A DNA stretch of 64,000 nucleotides, taken from contig NC_084886.1 in assembly GCF_958979055.1 (NCBI RefSeq), positions 46,145,154 to 46,209,153 of the forward strand, written 5' to 3'. This document shows positions 1-12,510 of the stretch, in pieces. The DNA comes from Alnus glutinosa. Lineage: Eukaryota > Streptophyta > Magnoliopsida > Fagales > Betulaceae. The notes under the pieces were generated by a model. That model was given only the letters and a program-made list of their open reading frames with translations. It ran no database searches and had not been told where the DNA came from. The position numbers were made by a program, and so were the translations under genes. The first letter of the stretch is position 1. Each line of letters begins with the position of its first letter.

Positions 1-94
1 TTTGTTTGCATATCTACAATGTATATCTATACATCTATTTGTAAGTCCATATATGTAAATATGTATAGATTAAAAAAAGCATGATGATTATTAC

Positions 95-3000
95 CAGTCC
101 AATTCCTATGCCAAACACAACGCGCCCAATGATCATAATAGGCAAGTCAGGTGCTAATGCGGTTACAAGAGCTCCAGCCAAATACAATATCGAAGCTGCA
201 ATCAACTCCCTTCTTCTTCCTTTGGTTCAAATTCACCATTTAAACTTCATCAAGACATGGAGAATACCATATACATCAAATGTATAGCTCAAATGTTAAT
301 AGAGAAACTAACCTAGGAAGTCAGCAACATTAAAGGCCAAGAAAGAACCAATCAAGGCACCATATAATGAGCCACTAGTCTGCAAAAGGCAGAATCCACA
401 ACATTAGAAACAAAAACAAGGGTGTAATTTTTTTTCACCATCAGTGTAAAAGTTCAAGAAACAACTCCTTGTATCCACCCACAAAATTACAACAATAACT
501 AGAGATTCAGTTGTAAACTCACAATAAGACCAATCTCCACCGAAGATAAGTTGTACCATGATATTCCACTTAATGTGGCTGACTGCAAAAAGACACAGGC
601 TATTAAGAAAAACAAAAAATGCCATTAACTTGGCTTATTTATTCAGGGAAAAAAAATCATTAATTTGGAGTACAAGTCCTAAACGCACCAAATAAACATA
701 TATAAGCTGCAATTGAGTCAGTCCTTAGAGCAAGGAAAAATACACCTTTTTTGGCTATTAAGATTACTGAGAATTTATAATTAGAAGAAAGAGATCAGGC
801 CAGGCCAGATGAATTATAGTGCTGCTCAATTCATAAGTACATTGAAAGCATACCTCTATAGAGATTGTAGCACAAGATGTGGATCCAATGTCATAGCCAT
901 ATAGTAGTCCTCCAAGAGCAGGGAAGAGAAATCTGAAAATATCAAGACACACCTTTAGAGTACGTCTGAAGTAATTAGGTAGAATTTTGTTTCATTCTAA
1001 GAGCAATCACATGATCAGTTTGTTCGCTTGGTATTAGTGGGACATGAATAATACCAGTCTGGTGGCACCCAGCAGGCAAGTCAAGTAAGGGTTGAGGTGG
1101 GTTCAAAATTGGGTTAACTGTTTCGTTCGCGAGTTGCCAAACAAAGAAACGAACACAAAATTTGTAGCATCATGTATTCACCACAAATAACACTTAATAT
1201 CTAGATTATCTCAATCATTGCAAAATCAAACCTGCAACTGATTAATTATATCCTATACATTATAAGGGAAACCAAAAAAAAAAAAAAAAGAGTTGACAAT
1301 TGCATAAAGAAATTTATTTACAAAAACAAGACCTGAAATTCACAGATTTTAGCATGATATTCCAATAAGTGCTTTTCACAACCAGCATAACACTAACTAA
1401 GAATTTCTATTACGCATAAACTAATATCTTTAAGTACATTAAGTTTGTAAAAGAACCATCGGACACAAATGGTCTTTCAAAAGCGGTTTCTAGTACATTT
1501 AAGTCAATTGATTAGATATTACATGATTAAACTATACCATTTATAGTTAATTGTCTTAGACAATATTGTATGGATAAACTTCCCCATACCCTATGTTGCT
1601 GAATTTTTTAAATCTGGCATACAGCAACTATGTGAAATACCTAAAAGCCATACTCACACAGGTTGAAAACTTGATGTTGATTGTCATTACAAATCAGAGA
1701 TGCTTCCACTTCACATGTGGCCCCAAGCAAACAAACAAACAAGAAGAATACAGAGACACACACACAGAGATCATGTTAGAGTCTATACAAGTCTAACAAT
1801 CCCACTTCTAAAACTTGAAAATTCCAATGAAGAACCTTGATCCCAAAATTTTTATCTCGTGAAAAAGTTGATCACTCCAATTCATATTAATCAAATTTGG
1901 ATTCACAAGTATTTAGACAACACATCCATCTACCTCTGAGTTTGTATTAGAATTTTGATTCAAGTGATGTAACACCCCGGTCCCATATGGAAAAAACCAG
2001 GAGTAGCTCACATAATGTGAGTGGTTTATAAAATTAGTGATTAGTGAAAAGTCTCGCATTTCCTAGTTATTAGGTAAAACAGGGTTTTATAAGGATTTCT
2101 AGAAAAGCTTCAAATTGACTAGTCATTTTGGAATAATAGCGCAGATGTAACTAGTGTTTTTTCCTGGGTCATTACAAGTGAAGAAAGCTGAAAATCCAAG
2201 TTGTTTTACATTTCCAGCAATCATTCACTGCCATTTTTTTAATTACTCAGCCAATTTAGCCATTTTCCCCTATAATCAAAAGTTTCCTGTCTTCTGCCAA
2301 ACTCTATGAGGAGGATGCTAAATTTTAACTTGTCCCAAATAGTGGCCAAATATCAATATCGTATAACTAGAGGCATGACAATTCACATGCCGATCTTGAG
2401 GTAATTTGGTACAGGGGCAAAATTTTACAACATAAGTTGAATGAATACTCACGGGAGGATTGCTGCGAGAACAGAGTACTTTTCAGAACCGTGAAGCCCA
2501 TTTATAAGAGGCTCCTCTACACCGCCAATCTCACCCGAAGACTTTCCTACCTAATAAACAGCAATATAACAATTTAATACTTCAAACTATAATCTTAATC
2601 ACCAAATACGGTATAGATTCGAAAATTATATATATATATATATATATCCAGGCGTAAATTTAAAATAACGTACATAAGAAATTTCACAAATAATCTCAAA
2701 CACTAAAACTAAACGACATTTTCTTTCTTTTCCTTTGTGTTTCTAAGAAAGCACCAAGGAAAAGGGAAGAAAGTTGCTTCAAAATCTTCAGTATTCTCTC
2801 TGATAATGGTCACGAAAAAAAAAATGAAAAGTAAACCAAAGAGAGAGAGAGAAATGTAGCGCAATCCCCTCGCTTTCGCTCTGGCTGCAGAAAGCTAGAG
2901 CGGCCATGGCAGCCCCCAGGTTGCTAATGTGCGCCTATGGCACTATCTTGCGCCACAATTCTCATTCTCATGTTGTTCTTTCATTCTCATGTCCCAGAGA

Positions 3001-3190
3001 AAGGAACAACACCTTCGAATTCAGAAAACATCCCAGGTTTCTTACACTTTCTATTCTTTTCTCAGTACCCAGACAGACCACAAAACAATAAATAAATAAA
3101 AGCGAACTTTTCCGAACAAATTTAGTGAAGGGAACTGAAGAAGACCTTTCCGAGAGACGAAAGCGTGGGCTGCTCACGATCAGACGCCAT
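95..3190 (-). CDS. VGT1/D-xylose-proton symporter-like sugar transporter, 5' part only
   Basis: Major facilitator superfamily sugar porter, predicted to move hexose or xylose across a membrane (tonoplast or plastid) with protons. Six exons are visible on the minus strand: 3146-3190 (ATG at 3190), 2453-2550, 854-932, 523-582, 313-379 and 95-219. They give 158 codons of a protein usually about 500 aa; the rest lies beyond the left edge. The translation holds a short hydrophilic N-terminus (VGKSSGEIGGVEEPLING), the first membrane span with FPALGGLLYGYDIG, the SGISWYNLSSVEIGLI loop, the sugar-porter signature ADFLGRRREL and the span IIGRVVFGIGIGL. The match is to the clade of Arabidopsis At3g03090 (VGT1) and At5g17010. 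The exon 1 donor (AAG|gtcttc) is weak, so the first junction is the least certain. The real substrate and compartment cannot be told from this part. Confidence 0.88.
1968..2176. mobile_element. Solo LTR with 5-bp target duplication
   Basis: This 209-bp block begins TGTAACACCCCGG and ends GGGTCATTACA, the TG...CA ends of an LTR. It is flanked on both sides by AGTGA (1963-1967 and 2177-2181), a perfect 5-bp target duplication. It lies in intron 2 of the sugar transporter gene. No second LTR or internal region is present, so it is probably the product of LTR-LTR recombination. The family is not identified; TGTAACACCC starts are common in Ty3-type plant LTRs. Confidence 0.8.
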
Positions 3191-3906
3191 ATAACTCGGG
3201 TGTCAGAGATTGGAGCCAAAGGAAGAAACCAAACTGACGTAATCAAAACACGTAACGAGTAAATTGAGTAGTGGCTGGAAAAATGGAAGTCTTAAAGAGA
3301 GAGAGAGAGAGAGGAAGAGATATTTGTACTGGAATGGGTAGGTAAGGGAAACTGTAAAATGAGACCAGAGGGAAGGGAAAGGGGGTTAGAGAGTTACGTA
3401 GGTCGGTAGGGAGCTTGCGAAGGAAGTTTGGTTGGGTGGCACTCGAAACAGAACTAAAAAAGCTCTTTGCTTTGCCTTTCTCTAATTTTTTTTAATCCAT
3501 CCAAGCTTCAGATCGGCTGCCGATGACCGTTTGATAGAGAGAGAGAGAGAGAGAGAGATATTTTGCCCAATCCCAGCTGTAGAATACTCTATTGGATTAA
3601 ATGTTCTAATTCAAATCACGTGAGTATACTCTCTTTCTGAGTTATCCAGTTGAAACCCAAATAACAGATAACCTTTACCTATTAATGTTTGGATGACAAG
3701 AATGTATAGTTGGAGAGATCTTTTACTAGCTAGAGCAAGGCCATCCCCATCACACATATATATACAACAAACGGATGCAATGTGAACAACATGCCTCCGA
3801 TGCTTGTCACCAGCTTGTTTAACTTTTTGTGGTGGATATAATCGTTCTAGTCCTTTCAACTTCATTTTCTTCTTTGAAGTCCGAGCAGAAAAGTATATTT
3901 AATTAA

Positions 3907-4084
3907 TGGTGTGTTGGGATACGGAATTTAGAAAACAAAATATAATTTTAATTGTACTTTTTTTAAAAAATATATCATATTTTATTTGACTTCTTTTTTT
4001 TAAAAAAAAAAATTAAACTTCGAAATTTATAAACAGAATAAAAATTTAATTCCAATTTTAAAAATTTAACGCCCAAACACACCA
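3907..4084. mobile_element. Tourist-like (PIF/Harbinger) MITE
   Basis: A 178-bp AT-rich element with terminal inverted repeats (TGGTGTGTTGGG at the left, CGCCCAAACACACCA at the right). It is flanked by TAA on both sides, the 3-bp duplication typical of PIF/Harbinger elements. It has no coding capacity. Confidence 0.65.
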
Positions 4085-5828
4085 TAAATAACACGAATCC
4101 TTATTAATATTCAATAAATAGGTCATTCAAAGTCACAATCCCTAGTACCTTTGGCTATGAGCAAAAACGAGAGAATAGGGATGCTTATCTTAACATTTTT
4201 ACTTGTACTATTGTAATACAATGTATTCTATATCCATATCCCTGTTGAAATACACAATAGAAGTAAGTTAATACTTCTGATTGTAAACAAAATAGAGTTG
4301 AAAGGAAGGTGACAAAAGTCCCTCTACTTGACGTCTACTACCTTTTATAACAAATTCTTCCATATCCGTATGGGATCCACCTAATCGAATAAGTGGTTGA
4401 ACAGTCCAATTTTTATTTGATCAAGTGGGTCTCATAAATAGTCTCTTACAAATTACCTGTCCGAATTCTCTCAGATTTGGACAAATAATTTGAGAGGATC
4501 CTGATCATTTTCTATCTCCATACAATCAATTTCAGATCCATCATTTGATTTGTGAGACTCAATGTGAATTTGAAAATGAAATGAGTAGGAGATTGGTATG
4601 GAATGAATTTGTATCTTTTTTTAAGGTATAAGATATGCTGCATACTTTGCCATTAGGAGATGAAACCGCTACCAATGTCATTTAGATTGCTTATTTTAGT
4701 GAAAATGTTTTTTAAAAATCATTTTTTCTATTTTCTAGGGTTTGATGCAAATGGAAAATACTAATGAACGGAAAATATTTTCCCTCCAAAAATTAATGAA
4801 AATTAGTGAAATATTATTTTTAAGGTCTCAATCAAATAATAAAAAATATGTGATTCTTCCCAAAAATATTTCCGACCGAAACATTTTCCCCCAAAATCCA
4901 TTTTACATCAAAATAAACACAAATCTTAATATCTACTTGTAACACATCAACGCCCTAATGTTGGACCAACTATGAAATATAATTAAAAAAAATTGATTCG
5001 AACAAGGAATAAAGTGCCAACCGTTTTCCTCTAAAAGTGAGTCTCATACGCCACTCTTGGATGACTAATTTGGAATTTTAAAACCCACATTTATTATTCA
5101 CCTTCAACCGCCACCCCTGACGCACCCCTTCCGCTTTAAGCGGCCTCCCCTCCACCCCCCACACCCCTTTCCCCCTGCGAGTGAGCCTCATGTGCCTCCT
5201 ACAGTTACACCACCCAACCGGAGCTAAGCTCTATAGCTTTTTTGTTAATTTATATTGCCTACGATCTCCCTTGTTACAAGTGCCCCTCATTTAGCCCTCG
5301 ACATAGCATAAATTGATGTCTTTAGAGCTTCATTTGTCGAGCACCCTCCCTATGAGACATTTTTAAGAAGCTCCTTGCCAATGGCTCAAAATCTATAAAT
5401 AACAGTGCATCCTCTCTGTTCAGGTTTTAAATTCTCTCTCATTTGACTGGATGTGATTATTTGTGTATTACCAATTTCGATTGCCACTTGCTATTAATTT
5501 TTCTTTCTGAGCAATTGCTACTTGTAATTAATTACGATTGAGTTTGACTTCTTTCTGTCCTCGTATTTATTTGTTGTTTAGCATTTCAGATTTAGTACAG
5601 TGAAGGACAAACTTTTCCTTTAAATGTAACTCAATCTATTAAACTGACATGTGTTCTAAAGACGTGTAATTTTTACATATATTTTTATTTATTATATGCA
5701 TTTTAAAAAATACATATAATTCACATGCATTTTTTTTTAAAATACATTTTAGATACATTTCGGTTTAATAGACTTGACTTGAAAAAATTATTTCAACTCA
5801 ATACGAAGAAAAACTTTGTTCAAGACGA

Positions 5829-5831
<3 letters not shown>

Positions 5832-5863
<32 letters not shown>
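5832..5863. repeat. (GA)n microsatellite
   Basis: About 16 uninterrupted AG dinucleotides in intergenic DNA. Shorter (GA)n tracts at 3296-3313 and 3535-3558 lie upstream of the sugar transporter start. Confidence 0.9.
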
Positions 5864-5866
<3 letters not shown>

Positions 5867-6070
5867 CTTGAACCTAACACCGAATAAATAGAAAAGACGA
5901 AGATGGAATTCGAATTCTGGTGGAAAGTCCAAAACACTTTTGTTTTTCCTCCGGTAGAGACAAAAGTCCCAGAGCCAAACAATTAGGAATGTCTCATAAC
6001 CGTATAGAAGTGGGAATCTAAAAACCGCTTTGAAAGTTAGCAGGCAATTGCCATTGGACCTACCTTTGTA

Positions 6071-6556
6071 AGCATTCAGTAGCCTCACCAAATTTTACTC
6101 ACCAAAATAACTAAAAATCACTTTTTTCTATTCTGCTGAGCCACTTTATTAAAATTCCTCTACCAGCCTCACCATTTTAACTAGTCAATATTCACTATTC
6201 CATTTAAATAATAATTTTTTCATATTTATTTATTTTTTCTCTGTATAATCTTTTTACAAAAAATCATTTATATCCATGAAATAAGGACATTATCGTGTGA
6301 GAGATGGGAGATGGGAGAAGAAAATGAGAGAAAAAAAGAAAAAAGTGTGCTAATCATGTGAGAGATAAAGGTGAAACAAAATTTGGTGAGTGGGTTGTTG
6401 AGTGAAAATGCCTCATCTAATTTGGTTAGTAATTTCAGTTATCAAATTTTTTTGGTTAAAATTGTGAGGCTGCTGGGAGTGGTTTTTCAGGATTTTCATC
6501 AAATTGACTCACCAAAATAGCTAAAAAATTATTTTGGTGAGGCTACTAGGAATGCT
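6071..6556. mobile_element. Inverted-repeat MITE, about 486 bp
   Basis: The left end reads AGCATTCAGTAGCCTCACC. The right end, reverse-complemented, reads AGCATTCCTAGTAGCCTCACC, and a CTCACCAAAATA block repeats just inside both ends. A further partly matching copy of the terminal motif (GTGAGGCTGCTGGGAG) sits inside the right arm near 6464. No convincing target duplication was found, so the superfamily is open. Confidence 0.6.
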
Positions 6557-6942
6557 CTATTATTTTTTGAGCTACTTTTCTAGTTTAGTTGACTTCCAAG
6601 TAGAGTCTCACCCTATTCGTTTAACAGCAGTTGGACCCGGACTGTCGGATGCCTGCCTCAGCAGCCAAGTTATGGTTCGGTGCCATAGTTTGGTTTGTTT
6701 GCAGCCCTACGTGTGTATATATGTACATAGGAATTTTTGCTAAATGATGACAGTATACTCAACAACATAATAGGTTCCATTAATCGGATAATGAAGTTAA
6801 ATGGGTCACTGTTTCTTCTAGTGAAACATGTGTTAAGATCTCAAAGCTTCAAAATGGTACAAGGCATTTATTCATGAATCTAGGAGACAAATATCCAGAA
6901 GATTTCCCGAGTTTTACCGGTGATTTGGGCTGAAGGAAAGGC

Positions 6943-9900
6943 TTAAGCCTTGGTGGGTTGCCATGGTTGGTATCTGGTCCAGTCTCTCTGCCCTGGATTA
7001 AGGGCATGTCCCTTGGAATGGTAGATCAACTCTTCACCCTCTCCAGAAAAGTTTTCCTTGTGCTCAATCCCATACCTCTTTGGTTTCAGCATCAGAAGCT
7101 GAACAAATGCATTGTTTGTTGAGCACATATTTTTTTTCTCGAAACAAGGTATCATACAAAGTAAGGAAAACGACTTGCCTCATCTCCAGTGTTATCGGTT
7201 ATGTAATGGAGCCAACCATGCCATTCTGCTGGCACCTGGGAAGCATTGTAGCGACCCTTCTCTGCATATTCCACCCACCTGTGTCGCCCTACAGAATCCC
7301 CAGAAAATCACAAGCTGTAGAAATGCATCAAGCAATAATATAGAAACTATGGAAAGCTATAAATGATGGTATGCCTCAAAGCTTTCATAAAAAGATGCAA
7401 AGTTTCTTGATTAAAGGCATCATTAATATCTTATTTTTTCCGATGAATGAAACCTTTAATAAAAGCAAACACACAATACAACTCTCCAGAAATAAGGCAT
7501 TGTTATATTTGCTCTTGTTTATGGTGACAACTCTCCCCAAACATGTGCACACATAAAATAGAAGCATGAAACTACTGTTCTTATGGAATAAGGCATGATC
7601 CTGTTGGATAATTGTAAGCAACAGAGAATCACTCAAGTGTATAAGTGAAACAAATCTACCCCAAGCAGTTTTTTTCTCCTTTTCTTTCAAGGAGAAAGAG
7701 AAGAAAAAAAAAGCCAGTCCTAAAATAACACTGGGAAAAGAATGTATCCATGATGAATGCAAAGGTGTTTGCCATTAGAATGGTGATGTTAATATGGTAC
7801 TATTATAAGATACACACATATCCTCTATTGGCCACAGAATACCCACCAAATTATTTTAGATGAGCATGTTAGGGGCCTAACATTGATTCAAAAGCCCTAG
7901 AATTGTTGGATATTTATTTGGTTAAATCCTTAACCCTTAAGATCGCAACATTCCACTATGCTTCCAAATTCAACGTCCACAGCGGCTACTTTATCGACAC
8001 TAACCCAATAGAAGCCCTTTCTCTTTTGGCGGTTCCACTTACCTATCAATATTCAATGAAATAACACTACGCACATACATAATACCAAGACATTTTAATC
8101 CAGCCTATAGGTCACCCCCTCCATGACTCGAACCCATGTCGTGGTACCTGCTTTTATACCAATTGTTAAGGGCCTTAACCATTAATCCAAAAGCCTTAGG
8201 ACTATTGGATACAAATTAGGTTAAATCTTTAACCCTTAGGATCGTAACAGAGCAGCACATAATAACCAGCAAATTCCCACTAAACAGGGGAAGGAAATCA
8301 ATTTTCCATCATAATGGAAGACAGATATTTTAAAAAATTTCTTACTGAAAGTTGTAAACCTCTTGTGCTTCTAACACCAAGCAAAAAGATCTTCTGGGGT
8401 CATATTTTTTATGTACTTCTTTGCAGTTCCATGGTCATAGGCCCCAAAGTGATGAACATCAAAACATGCTTGCACGCAGATGGACAACCAAACAGAGCAT
8501 TTGGACATCCCACTAAAACTTTTTTTTTTTTTTTTAACATATGTTTTCTTCCCCAACAGCATTCATGAAATCTCCGTGGCCACATGCATCAAGGGATGTT
8601 TTAGTACTCAGTGAAATTACAAAGACTCAAACATTCGTCGTCATCATTGTTCAAAATGGCTCCATTTCTAAATGACTTCCAACTACCACAGATAAAACTA
8701 TGGAAAGAATCCATATTCACAGCATAGCCGAACATGCTGTAATAAATCTCTCGTGCAAGTGAAGGGGAAAGAAATAGTTTTCTTTTCCTTTTCTGCTCAA
8801 ATTCAAATTCAGTTGACAAATGATAAAAGACCAAAATGTAAGGCTCTGCCCGGTTTTTGGTCTCCAGGCTAATGACAGGTCAACATTGAATACATGATTT
8901 TGAAAGATTTGGAGCATATATACATGATGTTTCAGAAATGGAAACACCAACAATCAGAACAACCCTCAACAATAACTGTGAGAGTGAATAGCAGGTTGCA
9001 TAACTATAATATAAGACGACCACAGTTTCTAAGAATTTTCAATTGGTAAAGATATTGAAATAGCGAGAAAGTATATAGCTGAAAGACAGAGAGAAAAACT
9101 AACCATACTGAGTGTCAAGTTTCTCATAATAGCGGTTACCAACTTTATCAACACCCACAAGCTTAGCCCCTATATTGTGGATCTTGGTCTGCCTGAATCA
9201 ATCAAACAAAAACAAATTAGAGTTGCTTAAGATAAAGGCTGATGTTTTAATACAACTATCATGTGAAATACGAAGATTAAGGAAGTAGACAATATTAAAA
9301 AAAGAAAAGAAAAAGTATATGTAGACAATATTAGAGGCAGCAACTGATAATGCCTTCTCAGACTTCATAATGTGCGTGAAAAGGATAAAGACAAAATTAC
9401 CAAAAGATATAGCACAACTGAAAAAGAAGGCATATAGACCAATTAAATCATGAAAAAAGTTGTGCATATCTACTGGGATACTCAGTAGATGACTAACCAA
9501 TCTATGGGGATACTCAGTAGAGCAATTCTAGAAGATGACTAAGCAATTTCCCTCCACCTCACCTCTTTCCTCTAACCCATACTTTCTTCTCTTTCTAGAA
9601 TATGACTAAGCAATCTCCCTCCACCTCATCTTCTTTCCTCTAACCCATACTTTCTTCCGTTTCTTTGTTAAAGCAGTTCATTTTCATACAGCCACCTTCC
9701 TATGATCATATGCAATAAGTTGTGCATATCATGTAAAACCGCCACTGCAAATGCACTATAGTTCTGGGGAAAGCCAGGCAGTGTGTTTCCTAGTTAAACA
9801 TAACTCATAATCGTACAAACATTAGATCACTACAATGACCAAAATGTTCCCAGCATGGATAAAAAGATGATGTCATACTAAAGCAAAAGGCAATCCCCAA

Positions 9901-11358
9901 TACTTTCGTTGGGGATAGAGTTCTCCAAATGATTGATAATGCCACATAAGCCGACCCCAATTTTGAATAAGTTACCCTTGACTTTTTTCTAGTGACTTTA
10001 ATTTACAGTTAAACATAGTAACCAACTTTTTATTATCTATGCCTCAATTGTTTTTTTTACTCTCCTTTAAAAACCATAACATTAATTCCTGCAACCTGGA
10101 ATTTAAACAGTAAATTATGGTTTCTTTATGAGAATTTTAGACTGGACCACAATACTTCCCTCTCATGGTTTTACTTTTGCAAACATAATATCAATATAAG
10201 TTAAATGCAAACAACATTCAATTGATAGATCTCCTATTCACCATATGCATATATCAAACAATACTCATAATATCAACAAAAATGGAATTGGAGAACCACA
10301 TCAAATATATTCAGTTATGTAAGTGAGTTTATTGCTAAATCCTTTAATCAGTCCACAAATTGTAAAGTATTAGTCAAGTAATTTGACTTACAAAAGGTTT
10401 CCATCAGGAAAGCATTTCCTGTAAAGAAAAAAATAGAACACAAGAAAGCGGTCAGTGCAGAACGTTATATGAGAAGCAACCAAAGGGCCAATCAAACCAT
10501 TCAAAAAAACATCTCACTGAAGAATGCGAGGCCAGAAGAAAAACACAAACTTGACTGGTATTGAAGAATAATTTGCTAATCAAGCCAAACAAAGAATGCA
10601 TATCCCAAGGTAACAACTACTTAGCAACCATCAATTTCGTTGATTCTACAGGTGATCTCTCTATCCACAAATAAATAAGATAACCATAGCCATTCGGTAA
10701 GCCTCTATTTTGGTTGCCCATAAAGTTGACCAGACCAAAAGAAAGTAAGATTTTAAAATTTCATTATTCATAAAATTTTAATTTCAGATTCTACGTTTTC
10801 TCAGCAAACTATTAAATGAATGATAGACTAAAAAAAAATTAATCATCTAGTTTATCATTTTCCATCTTTCCCAAGGATTTCCGAGCAACCAAACAAAGGG
10901 TGAAACAACAGCGACAAAATCACTAATCCAGGAGACCAATTTGTACTTTCAATTCAACATTTTGTTTGCTAAGAAAATGATGGAAAAACAAAGCTAATTG
11001 GGACTCCCAATCAAAGGAGCTTCCATCACAGCTCAATTTCTTTTGGTTTACTCAAATTTCTCACCGCCCAAACTAAAACTTGAAACATAAAAGAAAAAAG
11101 AAAAGAATTCTTATTTTCAATCCGTTCCGGAACCAGAAACAGAAATCATTTACGCCAAAAAGGAAAAAAATAAAAAAATAAAATAAAGAAAGATAAAGCT
11201 GAGCAAGACTGAGATCTTTCACATATAGAAGAAAAAAATAAATTTGGAAACAGATGACGTATGTACGTGTAGCCTTCTTCCTTGAGTTCCCTGAAGAAGT
11301 TGCCTAGGCCTTTCTCTCTGATTGCCTTCAACGCGTTCTTCACCACCGACGATGCCAT
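6943..11358 (-). CDS. NDUFA12: NADH:ubiquinone oxidoreductase subunit NDUFA12 (B17.2), complete
   Basis: Accessory subunit of mitochondrial respiratory complex I, on the matrix-facing side, needed for assembly or stability of the enzyme. Five exons on the minus strand: 11267-11358 (ATG at 11358), 10392-10418, 9104-9192, 7179-7288 and 6943-7098 (stop TAA). They sum to 474 bp, 157 aa, against about 159 aa in Arabidopsis. Diagnostic stretches are KCFPDGNLL, IHNIGAKLVGVDKVGNRYYE, RHRWVEYAEKGRYNASQVP, AEWHGWLHYITDNTGDE and LKPKRYGIEHKENFSGEG. Exon 2 is only 27 bp. The intron between exons 4 and 5 appears to use a GC donor (GAG|gcaagt). Intron 3 carries a TRIM retroelement and a tandem duplication. 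It is divergent from HRD1, with about 1.2 kb between them. Arabidopsis has the same subunit (At3g03100) next to the VGT1 transporter gene. Confidence 0.95.
7867..8249 (-). mobile_element. TRIM (miniature LTR retrotransposon) with both LTRs
   Basis: Two direct repeats of 84 bp (7867-7950) and 86 bp (8164-8249), each starting TGTTA and ending AACA, enclose about 213 bp of non-coding sequence. The whole unit is flanked by a perfect GAGCA duplication (7862-7866 and 8250-8254). Read on the minus strand, the sequence just inside the 8164-8249 LTR is TTGGTATAAAAGC, which matches an initiator-Met tRNA primer-binding site (TGGTATCAGAGC) at 10 of 12 positions; this sets the orientation. There is no gag or pol, so it depended on other elements for movement. 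It lies in NDUFA12 intron 3. Confidence 0.85.
9534..9665. repeat. 67-bp tandem duplication in NDUFA12 intron 3
   Basis: Two head-to-tail copies of a pyrimidine-rich unit beginning GATGACTAAGCAATTTCCCT and TATGACTAAGCAATCTCCCT, with a 67-bp period and few differences. The CTAACCCATACTTTCTTC part is identical in both. Confidence 0.85.
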
Positions 11359-11508
11359 CTCCCTCTGTCTCTCTTATTCTCCCTTCAATGTTAACGGAGT
11401 AGTATACGGGAAAGATGAGATGTGCTCATGTGCTATGGTTGTTTTGTTATTTTGGAATCGGAAAATTCAAATATTATTAAAAATTTAAGTATATCAAAGC
11501 TTATAATC

Positions 11509-12230
11509 CGTTTATTTCGATGTAATAGGATTTTCATAGTAAAATAATTTTCGATGAAATAATTTTTCAGAAAAAATAATGTTTTCGGAAATATTTTTTG
11601 GTATTTGATTTGTATAAAAAAAATACCAATGATGAAAAACAAAATTCGACAAATGCTACCAAAATTCGACCTTCGACCGCTGCCACCGAATTCCGGCAAA
11701 CCATAATCTAACCAATATTGTCGGAATTTGGCCAAAACAGCCGGAATTCGGCCATTATTGCTTGAATCCGGCCATTCTCTAGCTAGATCTCGGTCAAAAC
11801 GAGCAGGATTCAGCCAGCTTGGAAGGATTGGCCAGAACGGCCGAAATCTGGTCCATCTAAATCCAGCAATGGCAGTCAGGCGTTGCCAAATTTCAGCACT
11901 GACAAGATTCCGACAGTCGACGTTATTGCTAAAATCTGGCGACACTCACCAAATTCTGACAATCGAATACGAAAATTTGGGACCTTCGACAGCAAATTCA
12001 GGCTACAATCAAACTCCAATGTTTGACGATGGCGAATTCCCACAAACGTGCATGCAAAAATGAAAAGTACAAATTTGAAAAACAATTTACAATTTTTCGT
12101 TTTTTAAAAATTAAAGAAACTTTTAAGGTTAAAATGAAAATGATTTATATTTACTATTATTTTTGCCCTCACCAAACATCGTAAAACGTCAAAAATATTT
12201 TTAAAAAAATATTTTATGCCGAAACAAACA
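11509..12230. mobile_element. MITE-like element with degenerate CCGGAATTC-type internal repeats, copy 1
   Basis: The ends are inverted (left CGTTTATTTCGATG; right, reverse-complemented, ATGTTTGTTTCGGC). The middle (about 11640-12010) is a run of degenerate 12-15 bp units around ATTCCGGCCA and its complement GGCCGGAATT. The same design recurs at 50760-51418. Open frames through the middle come from the repeat and are not judged to be genes. It sits in the shared upstream region of NDUFA12 and HRD1. Target duplications were not resolved. Confidence 0.6.
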
Positions 12231-12510
12231 TAGCATTAGTCAATTAAATTTTCCTTTAATTTTTCAACAAAAAATAAGGTTTATTTTCTAGAGACATAAT
12301 GAGCATATAGTAATCAATGTAGAGCCGATTCGGGTGAAGAACGGGTCGAGCAGCGGTTTGTACTTTATATAACTGATGGGCGGGGAGAGCGTGCTCGATG
12401 CGGGCCAGCCCATCAGCATTCCACATCGAGTTCGGATTCGAGTCGTAGTTTGAGCCGCCTTGCCGTTTAAAACGATTCCGGATCCGGGTCTAGGTACAAC
12501 TTAGAGTTTA

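Larger units (their letters stand above)
3191..6942. other. Intergenic region between the sugar transporter and NDUFA12
   Basis: No coding sequence was recognised in this stretch. It holds the promoter side of the sugar transporter (minus strand), two (GA)n tracts at 3296-3313 and 3535-3558, a Tourist-like MITE at 3907-4084, a C-rich patch near 5105-5180, a (GA)n tract at 5832-5863 and a 486-bp inverted-repeat element at 6071-6556. Short open frames here show no domain or codon pattern that supports a gene. Confidence 0.6.

Noticed and set aside
11433..12085. Open frames of 69-170 codons on both strands
   Set aside because: They arise from the GC-rich repeat core of the MITE-like element. 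The related element at 50760-51418 does not keep the frames.
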